Positions 51,712 to 63,550 of a DNA stretch of 64,000 bases are shown here, piece by piece (position 1 is the stretch's first letter; the number at the start of each line of letters is the position of its first letter). Position numbers and translations under genes: made by a program. The DNA lies in assembly GCF_001679045.1 (NCBI RefSeq), contig NZ_LYCK01000012.1, positions 62,001-126,000 of the forward strand, read 5' to 3'. The notes under the pieces are model-generated. The model saw only the letters and a list, made by a program, of their open reading frames with translations. It made no database searches and had not been told where the DNA came from. Source of the stretch: Haemophilus haemolyticus (GTDB lineage: Bacteria > Pseudomonadota > Gammaproteobacteria > Enterobacterales > Pasteurellaceae).

Positions 51712-52392
51712 TTATGAACGCGCCAGCATTAATTCAATGCGTGAGCCAACACGTTGTGCTTGGTCAGCTAGCACGCCAACCCATTCAATAATTTTATATA
51801 AGAACATCACATCAATTGGGTTATAACGGCTTTCGATGGTGTAAAGCATTTTACGCAATTTGATCTGCATTTGGTCAGTGTCGTCTTCAATGGCATCGAG
51901 TTCTTGAATCATATCGTTAACTAATTTTAGTTCACGGCCTTTAAAACCGGTTTCTAAAAGTTGATCCATTTCTTCGATTACTCGATGTGCTTGGTGAATC
52001 GCATCTAAACTACGTTTTATGTAATGTAAGAATTCTTCCTGCATTTCTTCAGGAATACCAAATTGACGACCAATCATACGGCCTGCAATATCTTTAGCAA
52101 AATTTGCTAACTTATCTTGTTGCGTGACTAATTCTAAGAGATCAGTACGATCGATAGGTAAGAATAAACCACGTGGCAATTTCAAACGAATCTCACGTTT
52201 CAAGCTATCGGCTTCACGTTCACGCTGAGAGATTTCTAAGCGTTTTTCTTCCGCTTTTTCCCAATCCTTTGAGAAGGTGGTTTCAAAAAAAGGAATTAAA
52301 AGATCGCTACATTCAGTGACTTTTTCCGAATGCTTTTGTAATGGTTTTAAAGGCGAATGGGCAAATAATCCGAGAATATTATTCATTGCCAT
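51712..52392 (-). CDS. DUF47 / PhoU-like protein (TIGR00153)
   Basis: 226 residues, all helical, of the DUF47 family that resembles PhoU. Genes of this family are regularly paired with pit genes and the protein is presumed to control the transporter. First gene of the DUF47-pit pair. No membrane segment. Confidence 0.92.
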   Translation of the reverse strand: MAMNNILGLFAHSPLKPLQKHSEKVTECSDLLIPFFETTFSKDWEKAEEKRLEISQREREADSLKREIRLKLPRGLFLPIDRTDLLELVTQQDKLANFAKDIAGRMIGRQFGIPEEMQEEFLHYIKRSLDAIHQAHRVIEEMDQLLETGFKGRELKLVNDMIQELDAIEDDTDQMQIKLRKMLYTIESRYNPIDVMFLYKIIEWVGVLADQAQRVGSRIELMLARS

Positions 52393-52526
52393 AAGTGATT
52401 TACTCCATAAGGGGTTAAAAATTCGTGCGCATATTACCCGATTTTTATTAATAATTAAATGTATTTTAGGAGGGCATCCCTTTCCTGAAAAGGAAAAGAC
52501 GAATTTTTCATCTTTTCAATGTATCA

Positions 52527-52739
52527 TTAATATTTCTTACAACGCGATGAGCCGTATTTACTACCACCAGGCAAACATTCACAGGCTTCACCATCTCGAT
52601 CTCTATCTAAATGATAAGCATGGTGGTTTTCATAATAGCGTTGTGCTTCTTCTTGTGTATTAAAATCTGAACAACGAACACCCGCATTTATAGGCAATGT
52701 GATGCTTAGAAGCATAGAAAATAGAAATAATTTTCTCAT
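52527..52739 (-). CDS. Small secreted excalibur-domain protein
   Basis: 70 residues. Sec signal peptide (cleavage after LPINA) then an excalibur calcium-binding domain: FNTQEEAQRYYENH followed by LDRDRDGEACECLPGG, the DxDxDGxxCE loop. Monocistronic. Excalibur domains bind Ca2+ and often accompany extracellular nucleases; no nuclease is fused here. Four cysteines could form disulfides. Confidence 0.85.
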   Translation of the reverse strand: MRKLFLFSMLLSITLPINAGVRCSDFNTQEEAQRYYENHHAYHLDRDRDGEACECLPGGSKYGSSRCKKY

Positions 52740-52902
52740 AGAGATCCTTCATTAATTAGTTATTTAAAATTAAGTCAAATTATAGCCCTCTATGTTTATT
52801 TTACGATGTTTAATTTAAAGGAATATAAATCTATAAAACGCTTGATTTATCTATTTTTATCTGTATATTTGAACAGTTTTAAGTTAAAGGGAGTATAATT
52901 TT

Positions 52903-53940
52903 ATGAGTAATGAAATTGAAATTAAATTAGCGGTATCAGACCAAGCGTTTAATGAATTAGAAGAACATTTAAAAAACTTTACTTGTTTAGCGCATAAAAA
53001 ACAGTTTCTGAGCAATACTTATTATGATTATCCTGATCATTTCCTTGCTAAACAAAAGATGGGATTACGTATTCGTCAAGAAGATCAGGAACTTACATTA
53101 ACGCTAAAAACCAACGGCGAAGTTGTTGGTGGATTGCATAGTCGCCCAGAATATAATTTACTATTAATCGAAAAAGAAACGCCAACCAATGCCCAATTAA
53201 GAGAACTTTATCCTTTTGAACAATTACCTAGTTCTACACTACAACCTATTTTCTCGACAGATTTTAACCGCACTTTTTGGTTAGTTGAATTTCAACAATC
53301 CAAAATTGAAGTGGCGTTCGATCAAGGTAAAATTATTGCAGGCGAATTTGAGCAACCTATTTGTGAAATTGAGTTTGAATTGAAATCTGGCAATGTGCAG
53401 GATCTTTTTGATTTTGTGGAAACTTTGCCGTTCGAAAGAGATATTTATTTTAGTAGTGCAAGTAAAGCAAAGCGTGGTTATTTGCTGGGTTCAAAACAAT
53501 TTTTAACAGATTGGTTAAATAAATGGCGTAATTTCTTAAAAGAAGAACGAGAAGAAAGTGCGGTAGATTTTTGTGTAAAATTTAATTCCGTGTTGAAAAT
53601 GGAACAGAAACTTTTGGAAGAAACCTTATCCTTTTCTCCCGCACTTTTTAGTCAAGATTTTATGAAAACAGTGGAGCGAGTTGGGGCATTTTTTAATCTT
53701 TATCATTATTATGATGAAAATGGAAAAATCCTAGAAGCAGTGGCAACAGAAAAACAAAAAGAAACGCTCTTATCAGCTTTGTTAGAAAGCAATCAGAAAA
53801 TTTTTGCTGAAATCCGTGATTTGATTCGTTTTCATAGTGAAACGAAAGACAATGAAAAAACTATTGAAAAATTGACCGCACTTTTGAAAAGTCGAGTTTA
53901 TTTTGAGCGAATGATCAAATTAATGAGATTTTCAGCGTAA
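52903..53940 (+). CDS. CYTH (plus partial CHAD) domain protein, triphosphatase-like
   Basis: 345 residues. N-terminal CYTH domain (1-200) with the ExExK motif exact: E4, E6, K8. The remaining about 140 residues are helical and look like a shortened CHAD domain. E. coli YgiF, with both domains, is an inorganic triphosphatase of 433 residues, so this is a smaller relative. The exact substrate is inferred. The upstream gap of about 160 bases holds only its promoter. Confidence 0.85.
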   Translation: MSNEIEIKLAVSDQAFNELEEHLKNFTCLAHKKQFLSNTYYDYPDHFLAKQKMGLRIRQEDQELTLTLKTNGEVVGGLHSRPEYNLLLIEKETPTNAQLRELYPFEQLPSSTLQPIFSTDFNRTFWLVEFQQSKIEVAFDQGKIIAGEFEQPICEIEFELKSGNVQDLFDFVETLPFERDIYFSSASKAKRGYLLGSKQFLTDWLNKWRNFLKEEREESAVDFCVKFNSVLKMEQKLLEETLSFSPALFSQDFMKTVERVGAFFNLYHYYDENGKILEAVATEKQKETLLSALLESNQKIFAEIRDLIRFHSETKDNEKTIEKLTALLKSRVYFERMIKLMRFSA

Positions 53941-54065
53941 TGCGAATCAATCGTGCAAATGGGGAAGCTATATTTCTAGGCATTATGTCAGCTTGCCCTG
54001 AATCATATAACGATATTTAGCCGTAGGTATATGAATACTCGGTTAAAGAATGAGAAGGATGAAAA

Positions 54066-55442
54066 ATGGCTAAAGCCCCGAAAACAGCTTATGTATGTAA
54101 CGATTGTGGTGCAGAGTTTTCTCGTTGGCAAGGGCAATGCTCGGCTTGTAAAGCGTGGAATACAATCACCGAAGTACGGTTAATTTCCACAGCAAAATCA
54201 AAAAACGATCGTTTTAGTGGCTACGCGGGTGAAACTCAGGCAAAAATTCAAACGCTCTCTGAAATTAGTTTGCAAGAAACACCACGTTTTTCTAGTGGCT
54301 TTAATGAGTTAGATCGCGTACTGGGCGGCGGGATCGTACCGGGAAGTGCGATTTTAATTGGTGGGCATCCTGGTGCAGGGAAAAGTACCTTGTTATTACA
54401 AGTCATGTGTGGTTTAGCGAAAAACATGACCGCACTTTATGTGACGGGAGAGGAATCATTACAACAGGTTGCGATGCGCGCAAGTCGATTAGGATTGCCA
54501 AACGATCAATTAAAAATGTTGTCAGAAACCTCTGTGGAACAGATTTGTAATTTGGCGGATCAGTTAAAACCGCAAATTATAGTGGTGGATTCTATTCAAG
54601 TAATGCATTTAGCGGATATTCAATCATCGCCAGGAAGTGTAGCTCAAGTGCGTGAATGTGCTTCTTTCCTAACTCGTTATGCGAAAACCCGCCAAGTCGC
54701 CATTATTATGGTTGGGCATGTAACGAAAGACGGAACCCTTGCAGGGCCGAAAGTGTTAGAGCACGCCATTGACTGTTCATTACTATTAGAAGGCGAAGCC
54801 GATTCTCGCTATCGTACTTTGCGTAGTCATAAAAACCGTTTTGGTGCGGTGAATGAATTAGGCGTATTTGGTATGACCGAGCAAGGCTTGCGAGAAGTAA
54901 AAAATCCATCGGCGATCTTTTTAAGTCGCGGGGATGAGATTACATCGGGCAGTTCCGTTATGGTACTTTGGGAAGGCACTCGTCCTCTTTTAGTTGAAAT
55001 TCAAGCCTTAGTGGATCATTCAATGCTAGCGAATCCTCGCCGTGTTGCGGTGGGATTAGAGCAAAACCGCTTAGCGCTATTATTAGCGGTGTTACATCGA
55101 CATGGTGGCTTACAAATGGCTGATCAAGATGTCTTTGTCAATGTCGTTGGTGGTGTAAAAGTGAGTGAAACAAGTGCGGATTTGGCTTTGTTGCTTGCAT
55201 TAATTTCTAGTTTCCGTAATCGCCCCTTGCCACAAGATTTAGTGATCTTTGGTGAAGTTGGATTAGCGGGAGAAATTCGTCCTGTGCCCAGTGGGCAAGA
55301 GCGTATTAGTGAAGCGGCAAAGCATGGCTTTAAACGCGCGATTGTTCCTTTTGGCAACAAACCGAAAAGTGCGGTCGAAAATATGCAAGTTTTTACGGTG
55401 AAGAAACTTTCCGATGCGTTAGCCGTGTTGGATAATTTCTAA
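54066..55442 (+). CDS. radA: DNA repair protein RadA
   Basis: 458 residues. N-terminal zinc finger CNDCG...CSACK, RecA-like ATPase with Walker A GHPGAGKST, the RadA-specific KNRFG motif, and a C-terminal Lon-like domain (about 350-455). Processes recombination intermediates and promotes branch migration, also important in natural transformation, for which Haemophilus is known. Confidence 0.97.
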   Translation: MAKAPKTAYVCNDCGAEFSRWQGQCSACKAWNTITEVRLISTAKSKNDRFSGYAGETQAKIQTLSEISLQETPRFSSGFNELDRVLGGGIVPGSAILIGGHPGAGKSTLLLQVMCGLAKNMTALYVTGEESLQQVAMRASRLGLPNDQLKMLSETSVEQICNLADQLKPQIIVVDSIQVMHLADIQSSPGSVAQVRECASFLTRYAKTRQVAIIMVGHVTKDGTLAGPKVLEHAIDCSLLLEGEADSRYRTLRSHKNRFGAVNELGVFGMTEQGLREVKNPSAIFLSRGDEITSGSSVMVLWEGTRPLLVEIQALVDHSMLANPRRVAVGLEQNRLALLLAVLHRHGGLQMADQDVFVNVVGGVKVSETSADLALLLALISSFRNRPLPQDLVIFGEVGLAGEIRPVPSGQERISEAAKHGFKRAIVPFGNKPKSAVENMQVFTVKKLSDALAVLDNF

Positions 55443-55564
55443 ATACTTCCATTAGAGATAATTAATAGTCTCAATGGAAATGAATTATCTAATTCCGTTG
55501 TACTGAAAACGTTAGCAAAATTTGTTAAAATAAACATACTTTTTATTCAAAGAAAAATAAGAAA

Positions 55565-56044
55565 ATGGAAAAAAAACTGAATAAAGCGCTGGATGCGATT
55601 GATATAAAAATTCTTAATGAATTACAACGCAACGGTAAAATTTCTAATATTGATTTGTCGAAAAAAGTAGGGCTTTCACCCACGCCTTGTTTAGAACGTG
55701 TTAAACGTCTAGAAAAACAAGGTGTAATTATGGGATATCGTGCGTTGTTGAATCCTGAATTATTGGAAGCACCTTTGCTTGTGATCGTGGAAATTACGTT
55801 AGTTCGTGGAAAACCTGATGTATTTGAGGAATTTAATGCTGCGATTCAAGAGTTGGAAGAAATTCAAGAATGCCATTTAGTATCGGGCGATTTTGACTAT
55901 TTATTAAAAACTCGTGTTGCAGACATGGCTGAATACCGAAAATTTCTGGGGACGACATTATTGCGTTTACCTGGTGTAAATGACACTCGCACTTATGTTG
56001 TGATGGAAGAAGTAAAACAAACCAATTTCCTTGTATTGAAATAA
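55565..56044 (+). CDS. lrp: Leucine-responsive regulator Lrp
   Basis: 159 residues. N-terminal winged helix ([20 protein letters not shown], then [13 protein letters not shown]) and C-terminal RAM/AsnC effector domain. A global regulator of amino-acid metabolism. It starts the lrp-ftsK-lolA-rarA block conserved with E. coli. ftsK follows the stop codon after 1 base. Confidence 0.95.
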   Translation: MEKKLNKALDAIDIKILNELQRNGKISNIDLSKKVGLSPTPCLERVKRLEKQGVIMGYRALLNPELLEAPLLVIVEITLVRGKPDVFEEFNAAIQELEEIQECHLVSGDFDYLLKTRVADMAEYRKFLGTTLLRLPGVNDTRTYVVMEEVKQTNFLVLK

Positions 56045-56045
56045 T

Positions 56046-58820
56046 ATGATTAAACAAATAACAGAACGATTTACACCAAGACAGTATTTAGCTGAACTTT
56101 TGCTTGGATTAACCGCACTTTTCGGGCTTTATTTAATTATTGCTTGGTCAAGTTATACTCCGCTTGATAATTCTTGGGCAACGGCTGGTGCGCATGGTGA
56201 AATAATTAATAAAGTCGGGGCATTTGGTGCGTGGATTATCGATCTTTCTTTTGTTTTCTTAGGTTATGTTGCCCACGTAATTCCTTTTACGGCTTTTTTT
56301 GTACCTGTCTATTTATTGAAAACAAAAGCAGTTAAAAATCTTTCCTGTACTCGAATTATTTTACGTAGTTTTGGCTTTACTATGTTGATTATTGGGCTTT
56401 GTGTGATGAGTATGTTGCTTTTATCAAGCAATGCCTTTTATTTAAGTGGTGGAGTAGTAGGCGGTTCACTTGTTGTAAATTGGCTTTATCCAGCATTAGG
56501 TAAATTCGGAGCTATTTTAATTGGTTTTACATTTGCTTTAATCGGTTTTATTTTTTGCTCTGGAGCCTCATTAATTCGATTGATTGTAGCCTTTTATCAT
56601 TGGTTGACAATGAAAAATGAGCAGGAAGGAAGTGTTGAGCAAGAAATATCAACGGAAGAATTAGAGCAAATCGTGATTGTAAAATCAGATAGTTCAGAAA
56701 CAGAAAATCTAGATCAAAATAATCTTAATGTAGAACCAAATAGTGAGATTGAAACTCAAAAATCGTCTTTAGAGGAAGAAGGCAACAACTCAGTTAATCA
56801 TCCTTCGCATTTAATTAATATTCATGGTTTAAATCCAGAGGTTTCTATTAAATCAGAATATGAAGTTTCTCCTGAAGAGAGTGTAAAACCTCAGTTTTCT
56901 CTTGAGTTTGAATCTGAAGCATTACCTAGCGTGAATTTATCGAGTGATTCACATAGACAAACAGTAAGTAAAAACGATTTTGTGCCAGTGTGGAATAAAC
57001 CGATAAAGCCTGCTGTTCAGGATGATGTATCAATGAATCAAAGTGCGGATGATTTTACTAAGGTTTCCTTGCTTACAAATGATGAAATGCCAACAGTTTC
57101 ATTAAAACCGACTCATGAATCTTTGAATACGGAAATGGCGGATAATAATTTTGATGTTCAAGCTGATGAAAAAGTCCGTTTGGGTGATGATGAACTAAAA
57201 TTTAACGTATCCTTACAGGATGATATGAAGAATATTCAATTAGATAAAAATCAAGAAGAATCGCCTAACTATAAAGGTTATAGCGGTAGCTTGATTCATC
57301 CTGCATTCCAACAGCAAACAACTAAACGTGAAAAGCCTAGTACACCGTTACCTAGTTTAGAGTTATTATCAAAACATCCAGCAGTGGAACAAAATATTAC
57401 GCAAGAAGAAGTTTTTGAAACGTCTCAACGTATTGAGCAACAATTACGTAATTTTAATGTGAAAGCGACTGTAAAAGATGTGCTTGTTGGCCCTGTTGTT
57501 ACTCGCTATGAATTAGAATTACAACCTGGGGTGAAAGCGTCAAAAGTAACGAGTATTGATACTGATTTGGCGCGTGCATTAATGTTCCGCTCGATTCGTG
57601 TAGCTGAGGCTATTCCTGGCAAGCCTTATATTGGTATTGAAACACCCAATCTTCATCGTCAAATGGTGCCATTACGTGATGTGTTAGATAGCAGCGAATT
57701 CCGTGATACTCATGCCACTTTGCCAATGGCTTTAGGTAAAGATATTAGCGGAAAGGCAGTGATTGTTGATTTAGCGAAAATGCCACATTTGTTGGTAGCA
57801 GGATCAACGGGATCGGGTAAGTCAGTTGGCGTGAATACGATGATCTTAAGTTTACTTTATCGTGTTCAACCAGAAGATGTGAAATTCATAATGATCGATC
57901 CTAAAGTCGTTGAACTTTCAGTTTATAATGATATTCCGCACTTGCTAACGCCTGTTGTAACAGATATGAAAAAAGCCTCTAATGCGTTGCGTTGGTGTGT
58001 AGATGAAATGGAACGCCGTTATCAGTTGCTTTCTGCGCTACGTGTACGAAATATTGAAGGCTTTAACGAAAAAATCGATGAATACGAAGCAATGGGAATG
58101 CCTATTCCAAATCCAATTTGGCGACCTGGTGATACAATGGATGCAATGCCACCAGCCTTGAAAAAATTGAGTTATATTGTGGTTATTGTCGATGAATTTG
58201 CTGATTTAATGATGGTAGCAGGTAAGCAAATTGAAGAACTTATTGCTCGCTTGGCACAAAAAGCGCGAGCTATCGGTATCCATTTAATTCTAGCCACACA
58301 ACGTCCTTCTGTAGATGTGATTACCGGTTTAATTAAAGCGAATATCCCAAGTCGGATTGCCTTTACGGTTGCAAGTAAAATTGACTCACGCACTATTCTT
58401 GATCAAGGTGGGGCAGAGGCGCTTTTAGGTCGTGGTGATATGCTTTATTCGGGGCAAGGTTCATCGGATTTGGTGCGTGTTCATGGTGCCTTTATGAGTG
58501 ATGATGAAGTTATTCGTATTGCGGATGATTGGCGAGCACGTGGTAAACCTGATTATATTGATGGTATTTTAGAAAGCGCAGACGATGAGGAAAGTTCAGA
58601 AAAAGGAATATCAAGCGGTGGGGAATTAGATCCACTTTTTGATGAAGTAATGGATTTTGTTATTAATACAGGTACAACCTCAGTATCTTCTATTCAACGT
58701 AAATTCAGCGTGGGTTTTAACCGAGCTGCTCGTATTATGGATCAAATGGAAGAACAAGGAATTGTTAGCCCAATGCAAAATGGTAAGCGTGAGATTTTAT
58801 CGCGTCGTCCGGACTACTAA
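56046..58820 (+). CDS. ftsK: DNA translocase FtsK
   Basis: 924 residues, shorter than E. coli FtsK (1329) because the linker is shorter. Four to five N-terminal membrane segments (to about 190) anchor it at the septum. A low-complexity acidic linker (about 195-440) follows, then the motor with Walker A GSTGSGKS (about 586-593) and Walker [12 protein letters not shown] (about 711-721), and a C-terminal gamma winged-helix domain ([19 protein letters not shown]) that reads KOPS sites. Moves chromosome termini during division and activates XerCD. Confidence 0.96.
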   Translation: MIKQITERFTPRQYLAELLLGLTALFGLYLIIAWSSYTPLDNSWATAGAHGEIINKVGAFGAWIIDLSFVFLGYVAHVIPFTAFFVPVYLLKTKAVKNLSCTRIILRSFGFTMLIIGLCVMSMLLLSSNAFYLSGGVVGGSLVVNWLYPALGKFGAILIGFTFALIGFIFCSGASLIRLIVAFYHWLTMKNEQEGSVEQEISTEELEQIVIVKSDSSETENLDQNNLNVEPNSEIETQKSSLEEEGNNSVNHPSHLINIHGLNPEVSIKSEYEVSPEESVKPQFSLEFESEALPSVNLSSDSHRQTVSKNDFVPVWNKPIKPAVQDDVSMNQSADDFTKVSLLTNDEMPTVSLKPTHESLNTEMADNNFDVQADEKVRLGDDELKFNVSLQDDMKNIQLDKNQEESPNYKGYSGSLIHPAFQQQTTKREKPSTPLPSLELLSKHPAVEQNITQEEVFETSQRIEQQLRNFNVKATVKDVLVGPVVTRYELELQPGVKASKVTSIDTDLARALMFRSIRVAEAIPGKPYIGIETPNLHRQMVPLRDVLDSSEFRDTHATLPMALGKDISGKAVIVDLAKMPHLLVAGSTGSGKSVGVNTMILSLLYRVQPEDVKFIMIDPKVVELSVYNDIPHLLTPVVTDMKKASNALRWCVDEMERRYQLLSALRVRNIEGFNEKIDEYEAMGMPIPNPIWRPGDTMDAMPPALKKLSYIVVIVDEFADLMMVAGKQIEELIARLAQKARAIGIHLILATQRPSVDVITGLIKANIPSRIAFTVASKIDSRTILDQGGAEALLGRGDMLYSGQGSSDLVRVHGAFMSDDEVIRIADDWRARGKPDYIDGILESADDEESSEKGISSGGELDPLFDEVMDFVINTGTTSVSSIQRKFSVGFNRAARIMDQMEEQGIVSPMQNGKREILSRRPDY

Positions 58821-58837
58821 TTTAAAAGGAAAGTAAA

Positions 58838-59455
58838 ATGAAAAAAACAACGTTAAAATTTGCCACACTTGCCTTACTTGGTTTGAGTAATTTGGCATTG
58901 GCTGATGCGGCAAGTGAATTGCAAATGCGTTTAGCTAAAGTCGATGTGTTAAGCGCTGAATTTGTGCAAACAGTGACATCTGGAAGTGGCAAAAATGTTC
59001 AACAGGGAAGTGGCAAACTTCAAATTAAACGTCCAAATTTATTCCGTATGGATACTAAAACCCCTCAAGAAACCCAGATTATTTCTGATGGTAAAACCTT
59101 ATGGTTCTACGATCCATTTGTGCAACAAGTGACCGCGCAATGGGTGAAAGATGCGGTGAATAATACACCTTTCGTCTTGCTTACAAGTAATGATAAAAGC
59201 CATTGGGATCAATATTCGGTCATGCAACAAGTGGATACTTTCGTATTGAAACCCAAATCTTCAAAAAGTAATATCAAACAATTTGATATTCGTGTCGATG
59301 CCAATGGCGTATTAAGAAATTTCAGTACGACAGAGAAAGATGGGCAAACCAATCTTTATGTTTTACGTAATATTACGAATCAAACATTGTCTGACAGTTT
59401 GTTTCAATTCAAGCCAGAAAAAGGCGTTGAAGTGGATGATCAACGCAAAAAATAA
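58838..59455 (+). CDS. lolA: Periplasmic lipoprotein carrier LolA
   Basis: 205 residues with a Sec signal (cleaved after ALA). The mature half-barrel carries lipoproteins from LolCDE to LolB. Recognisable segments: [11 protein letters not shown] and the QTVTSGSGK start. Third gene in the lrp-ftsK-lolA-rarA unit, 17 bases after ftsK. Confidence 0.95.
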   Translation: MKKTTLKFATLALLGLSNLALADAASELQMRLAKVDVLSAEFVQTVTSGSGKNVQQGSGKLQIKRPNLFRMDTKTPQETQIISDGKTLWFYDPFVQQVTAQWVKDAVNNTPFVLLTSNDKSHWDQYSVMQQVDTFVLKPKSSKSNIKQFDIRVDANGVLRNFSTTEKDGQTNLYVLRNITNQTLSDSLFQFKPEKGVEVDDQRKK

Positions 59456-59515
59456 TGAATGATTATTTGAAATAAGGGCGTAGAAATACGCCCTTCAATT
59501 TTGTGAGAAATAAAC

Positions 59516-60856
59516 ATGTCGAACCTCAATTTTGATTTTGCCGAGAATGATTTTCGTCCACTGGCAGCCAAGATGCGTCCAACGAGTCTAGAGCAGTATT
59601 TTGGGCAAACTCATCTTATTGGTGAAGATAAGCCGCTACGTAAAGCTATTCAAGCTGGACATATTCATTCCATGATTTTCTGGGGGCCACCAGGTACAGG
59701 AAAAACAACGCTCGCAGAAATTATTGCGCAGCGTATTAATGCAGAAGTTGAGCGAATTTCTGCGGTGACGAGTGGTATAAAAGAAATTCGTGAAGCCATT
59801 GAGCATGCAAAACAAAATCGTCTTGCAGATCGTAAAACCATCTTGTTTGTGGATGAAGTCCATCGTTTTAATAAAAGCCAGCAAGATGCATTTTTACCGC
59901 ACATTGAAGATGGAACGGTTATTTTCATTGGGGCGACAACAGAAAATCCCTCTTTTGAGCTAAATAATGCGTTGCTTTCTCGTGCCCGAGTGTATGTGCT
60001 GAAATCACTCACAACGGCTGAAATTGAACAAGTTTTGCAGCAAGCTGTAGAAGATCCTGAACGTGGATTGGGTAAAGAGCGGTTAATTTTAGAAGAGAAT
60101 TTACTGCAAGTGCTTGCCGAATATGTCAATGGAGACGCGCGATTAGCTTTGAATTGCCTCGAATTAATGGTGGATATGGCAGATGAAACCGAAAATGGAA
60201 AGAAAATTGACCGCACTTTATTAAAAGAAGTCTTAGGCGAACGTCAAGCGAGATTTGATAAACAAGGTGATCGTTTCTACGATTTCATTTCTGCGCTACA
60301 TAAATCTGTTCGCGGTTCTGCACCAGATGCGGCATTGTATTGGTATGCGAGAATTTTAACAGCAGGTGGAGACCCTTTATATGTCGCGCGACGATTACTT
60401 GCCATTGCTTCAGAAGATGTGGGAAATGCAGATCCTCGCGCTATGCAAGTCGCATTGGCTGCTTGGGATTGCTTTACTCGCGTGGGCGCTTATGAGGGGG
60501 AACGAGCCATTGCTCAAGCTATTATCTATCTTGCGGTAGCGCCAAAAAGTAATGCAGTTTATACCGCATTTAACACCGCGAAACAGCAAGCGAAAGATTT
60601 GCCAGATTATGATGTTCCACCACATTTACGCAATGCGCCGACTAATTTAATGAAAGAGCTTGGCTATGGGGCTGAATATCGTTATGCTCATGATGAACCT
60701 AACGCTTATGCGGCAGGTGAAAATTATTTCCCGCCTGAATTAAAAGACACTCAATATTATTTTCCGACAAATAGAGGTATGGAAATTCAGATTAAGGAAA
60801 AACTAGAACGATTACGTGAGCAAGATAAAAGTGCGGTGAAAAAACGGTATAAATAA
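59516..60856 (+). CDS. rarA: Replication-associated recombination protein RarA (MgsA)
   Basis: 446 residues. AAA+ ATPase of the clamp-loader class: Walker [14 protein letters not shown], Walker [11 protein letters not shown], sensor region [11 protein letters not shown]. The C-terminal helical tetramerisation domain follows. Acts at stalled forks. In E. coli the unit continues with serS, but here a convergent aroA follows. Confidence 0.95.
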   Translation: MSNLNFDFAENDFRPLAAKMRPTSLEQYFGQTHLIGEDKPLRKAIQAGHIHSMIFWGPPGTGKTTLAEIIAQRINAEVERISAVTSGIKEIREAIEHAKQNRLADRKTILFVDEVHRFNKSQQDAFLPHIEDGTVIFIGATTENPSFELNNALLSRARVYVLKSLTTAEIEQVLQQAVEDPERGLGKERLILEENLLQVLAEYVNGDARLALNCLELMVDMADETENGKKIDRTLLKEVLGERQARFDKQGDRFYDFISALHKSVRGSAPDAALYWYARILTAGGDPLYVARRLLAIASEDVGNADPRAMQVALAAWDCFTRVGAYEGERAIAQAIIYLAVAPKSNAVYTAFNTAKQQAKDLPDYDVPPHLRNAPTNLMKELGYGAEYRYAHDEPNAYAAGENYFPPELKDTQYYFPTNRGMEIQIKEKLERLREQDKSAVKKRYK

Positions 60857-60887
60857 TCTTTATTTAGGATTTTTTTAAGAATGGAAT

Positions 60888-60937
60888 GAAAGTGCGGTTA
60901 ATTTTGAAAACTTTTTTGAAATTTACCGCACTTTTTT
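60888..60937. terminator. Inverted uptake-signal pair between rarA and aroA
   Basis: AAAGTGCGGT (60888-60897) and ACCGCACTTT (60924-60933) with a T-run after, between convergent genes. Confidence 0.7.
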
Positions 60938-60940
60938 AAT

Positions 60941-62239
60941 TTAATCTCTTAAGCAAATTTTCTCAAATTCACTAAAGAATGTTGGAAAGGTTTTGGCAGT
61001 ACATTTGGGATCTAAAATCGTCACAGGTGTATTGGACAGAGCGATTAGAGAAAAACACATTGCCATGCGGTGATCGTTATAAGTTTCAATATCAGCATGT
61101 TTAAACTGATTGAGTTCAAGTGGTTGAATTCGAATAAAATCTTCACCTTCTTCGACTTCTGCACCGACTTTACGTAATTCGGTTGCCATTGCTGTTAAAC
61201 GATCTGTTTCTTTCACGCGCCAGTTATAAATATTTCGAATGACGCTTTCCCCTTTAGCAAAAAGAGCAGTGGTCGCAATCGTCATTGCGGCATCTGGAAT
61301 GTGGTTCATATCCATATCAATGCCATGCAATTCATCACGTTCGGCTTGAATAAAATCCTCTCCCCAAGTGATTTTTGCCCCCATTCTTTCTAATACATCA
61401 GCAAATAAACGATCGCCCTGAATAGAGTTTTTGCCAATTCCCGTTACTTTCACTTTTCCTTTAATGGCACCAGCTGCGAGAAAGTAAGATGCCGATGAGG
61501 CATCGCCTTCTACCAAATATTTTCCAGGTGAAATGTAGGATTGATTTCCCTTAACTTGAAATTTTTGGTAGTGATGGTTTTCGATGTGAACACCAAAATC
61601 TCGCATCATCGCAAGGGTGATGTCAATATAGGGTTTAGAGACTAGTTCACCGATAATTTCGATTTCTGTGTCATTTTCTGCAAGTGGCGCAGACATTAAA
61701 AGTGCGGTCAAAAATTGGGATGAAATAGAGCCATCAATTTTGACATTTCCACCTTTTATCCCTTTGTTGCGAATTGCGACTGGAGGATAACCTTCATTTT
61801 CTAAATAGCGAATATCTGCACCCGCTTGGCGTAAAGCATCGACTAAATGGAGAATTGGCCGCTCTTTCATACGAGGTTCACCCGTTAAGGTGATTTCGAC
61901 TTCGTGGTTTCCTTTTAAGCAAAGTGCTGCGGTTAATGGACGCATTGCCGTCCCCGCATTGCCAAGAAAGAGCGAAAGATTATCCTGTATATTGAATGCT
62001 CCGCCTAATCCTTCTATTTCACAAATAGTTTTGTCGTCAGAAAGCTGATAGCGTACGCCTAATTCTTTGAGTGCGTTAAGCATATGTCGAATATCATCGC
62101 TATCTAATAAATTGGTTACTTTTGTTGTGCCTTTAGCTAAGGCAGCTAAAAGTAATGCTCGATTAGATAAACTTTTAGAACCTGGTAAATTAATTGTTCC
62201 TTCAACCGCACTTATTGGCGCAAGGGTGATTTTTTCCAC
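60941..62239 (-). CDS. aroA: 3-phosphoshikimate 1-carboxyvinyltransferase (EPSP synthase)
   Basis: 432 residues. Shikimate pathway step six. Class I EPSPS signatures: [18 protein letters not shown] and [17 protein letters not shown], plus the C-terminal [13 protein letters not shown]. The start is a GTG that overlaps the purU stop (TAGTG), giving an N-terminus aligned with E. coli AroA. Translation is coupled to purU. It lies in the same neighbourhood as the trp leader at the window end, though on the other strand. Confidence 0.97.
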   Translation of the reverse strand: MEKITLAPISAVEGTINLPGSKSLSNRALLLAALAKGTTKVTNLLDSDDIRHMLNALKELGVRYQLSDDKTICEIEGLGGAFNIQDNLSLFLGNAGTAMRPLTAALCLKGNHEVEITLTGEPRMKERPILHLVDALRQAGADIRYLENEGYPPVAIRNKGIKGGNVKIDGSISSQFLTALLMSAPLAENDTEIEIIGELVSKPYIDITLAMMRDFGVHIENHHYQKFQVKGNQSYISPGKYLVEGDASSASYFLAAGAIKGKVKVTGIGKNSIQGDRLFADVLERMGAKITWGEDFIQAERDELHGIDMDMNHIPDAAMTIATTALFAKGESVIRNIYNWRVKETDRLTAMATELRKVGAEVEEGEDFIRIQPLELNQFKHADIETYNDHRMAMCFSLIALSNTPVTILDPKCTAKTFPTFFSEFEKICLRD

Positions 62240-63075
62240 TACAACACCACCGTTTTATTTTTATAAACAAAAATTCTATCGTGTAAAGCAAGATCAAGGG
62301 CGCGACTTAGCACGGTTTTTTCTACATCACGGCCAGCACGCATCATAGCTTCAGCGCTATAAGTATGATCTACATTAATGACATTTTGCATAATGATTGG
62401 GCCTTGATCCAATTCGTTATTAATGAAATGAGCTGTTGCGCCGATAATTTTTACACCTCGTTCATAGGCTTGTTGATAAGGCTTGGCGCCAATGAAAGCA
62501 GGTAAGAATGAATGATGGATATTAATCACTCGATTTGGATAACGAGCGACAAATTCAGGATTTAACACACGCATATATTTAGCGAGGACAATATAATCTG
62601 GCGTGTATTCATCAATTTTTTCAGCTAATAATTTATCGTGCTCAATACGAGTTAAGCCTTCATGACTAACCAAATGAAACGGAATATTAAAACGCTCAAC
62701 GAGTTCGCGTAAATTATCATGGTTGCCGATCACTGCGGCAATTTCTACATCAAGCGCACCATAATAATTTTTCATTAAAATATCGCCGAGGCAGTGAGCT
62801 TCTTTGGTGACTAAAATAACAATTCGTTTACGTTGTGTACTAATTAATCGACAATGCGTTCCTTCGGGTAAGCTATATTTTAGATCTTCTAATAAAGTAG
62901 CTTCGTTAAAAATACCTTCCAATTCTGTGCGCATAAAGAAATGTTTGGTTTCAAAATCTACAAATTCATTATTATGCAGAATGTTTAGTTGATGTTTGTA
63001 ACAGATATTGGTGATTTTAGCTATTAGGCCTTTATCATCGGGACAATCGGTGAGTAATATTTTTTTTTCGATCAT
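62239..63075 (-). CDS. purU: Formyltetrahydrofolate deformylase
   Basis: 278 residues. N-terminal ACT domain (about 5-85) and C-terminal formyltransferase-like domain with [16 protein letters not shown], where His acts in catalysis. Releases formate from 10-formyl-THF, adjusting one-carbon pools. It is upstream of and overlaps aroA. Confidence 0.96.
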   Translation of the reverse strand: MIEKKILLTDCPDDKGLIAKITNICYKHQLNILHNNEFVDFETKHFFMRTELEGIFNEATLLEDLKYSLPEGTHCRLISTQRKRIVILVTKEAHCLGDILMKNYYGALDVEIAAVIGNHDNLRELVERFNIPFHLVSHEGLTRIEHDKLLAEKIDEYTPDYIVLAKYMRVLNPEFVARYPNRVINIHHSFLPAFIGAKPYQQAYERGVKIIGATAHFINNELDQGPIIMQNVINVDHTYSAEAMMRAGRDVEKTVLSRALDLALHDRIFVYKNKTVVL

Positions 63076-63106
63076 AATGTTGTGTGCTACGTTTAGATAA
63101 AAAAAT

Positions 63107-63128
63107 AGAACCCATAAAAATGGGTTCT
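63107..63128 (-). terminator. hns terminator
   Basis: AGAACCCAT (63107-63115) pairs with ATGGGTTCT (63120-63128), 4-base loop, with a U-tract on the minus strand past the hns stop. Confidence 0.88.
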
Positions 63129-63145
63129 AGTTTCAAATAGAAAAA

Positions 63146-63550
63146 TTAAATTTCGAAATCAGATAATGATTTACCAGAATTCAATGCATTTTGAATTGGG
63201 CGCGGTGTGCGGCCTTGGCCAGTCCATGTTTTGCGCTCACCATTTTCATCAATAAATGCATATTTTGCCGGGCGAGGTGGACGTTTTGCTCTAGCAGATG
63301 TTGCTGCTGTACCAAAGATCTCTTGTAATTCTTCAGGTGTAATACCTTCTTTTTCCATTAATTCTTTATATTTAGCTAAACGCTCTTTTCGCTCTGTTTC
63401 TGCTTTAATTAATTCTGCTTCATTAGCACGTTTCTCTTCAACAGCAGTTTGTAATTTTTCAAGAGCACTTTCCGCTTGTTCTAAAGTTAATTCGCGTACA
63501 GCCGCACGTAAACTACGAAGATTTGTCAAACCTTTTGCTAATTCGCTCAT
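63146..63550 (-). CDS. hns: Histone-like nucleoid-structuring protein H-NS
   Basis: 134 residues. N-terminal coiled-coil oligomerisation region (about 1-65), flexible linker, and the C-terminal AT-hook-like DNA-binding domain with TWTGQGRTPRPIQNAL, the QGR loop of H-NS. Silences AT-rich DNA. Single copy in the window and monocistronic. It diverges from the trp leader region across about 270 AT-rich bases. Confidence 0.95.
   Translation of the reverse strand: MSELAKGLTNLRSLRAAVRELTLEQAESALEKLQTAVEEKRANEAELIKAETERKERLAKYKELMEKEGITPEELQEIFGTAATSARAKRPPRPAKYAFIDENGERKTWTGQGRTPRPIQNALNSGKSLSDFEI

Noticed and set aside
52740-52902. HMW-type adhesin locus near radA
   Set aside because: H. influenzae strains can carry hmw genes in this neighbourhood, but here the gaps between the excalibur, CYTH and radA genes are short and contain no hmw sequence.
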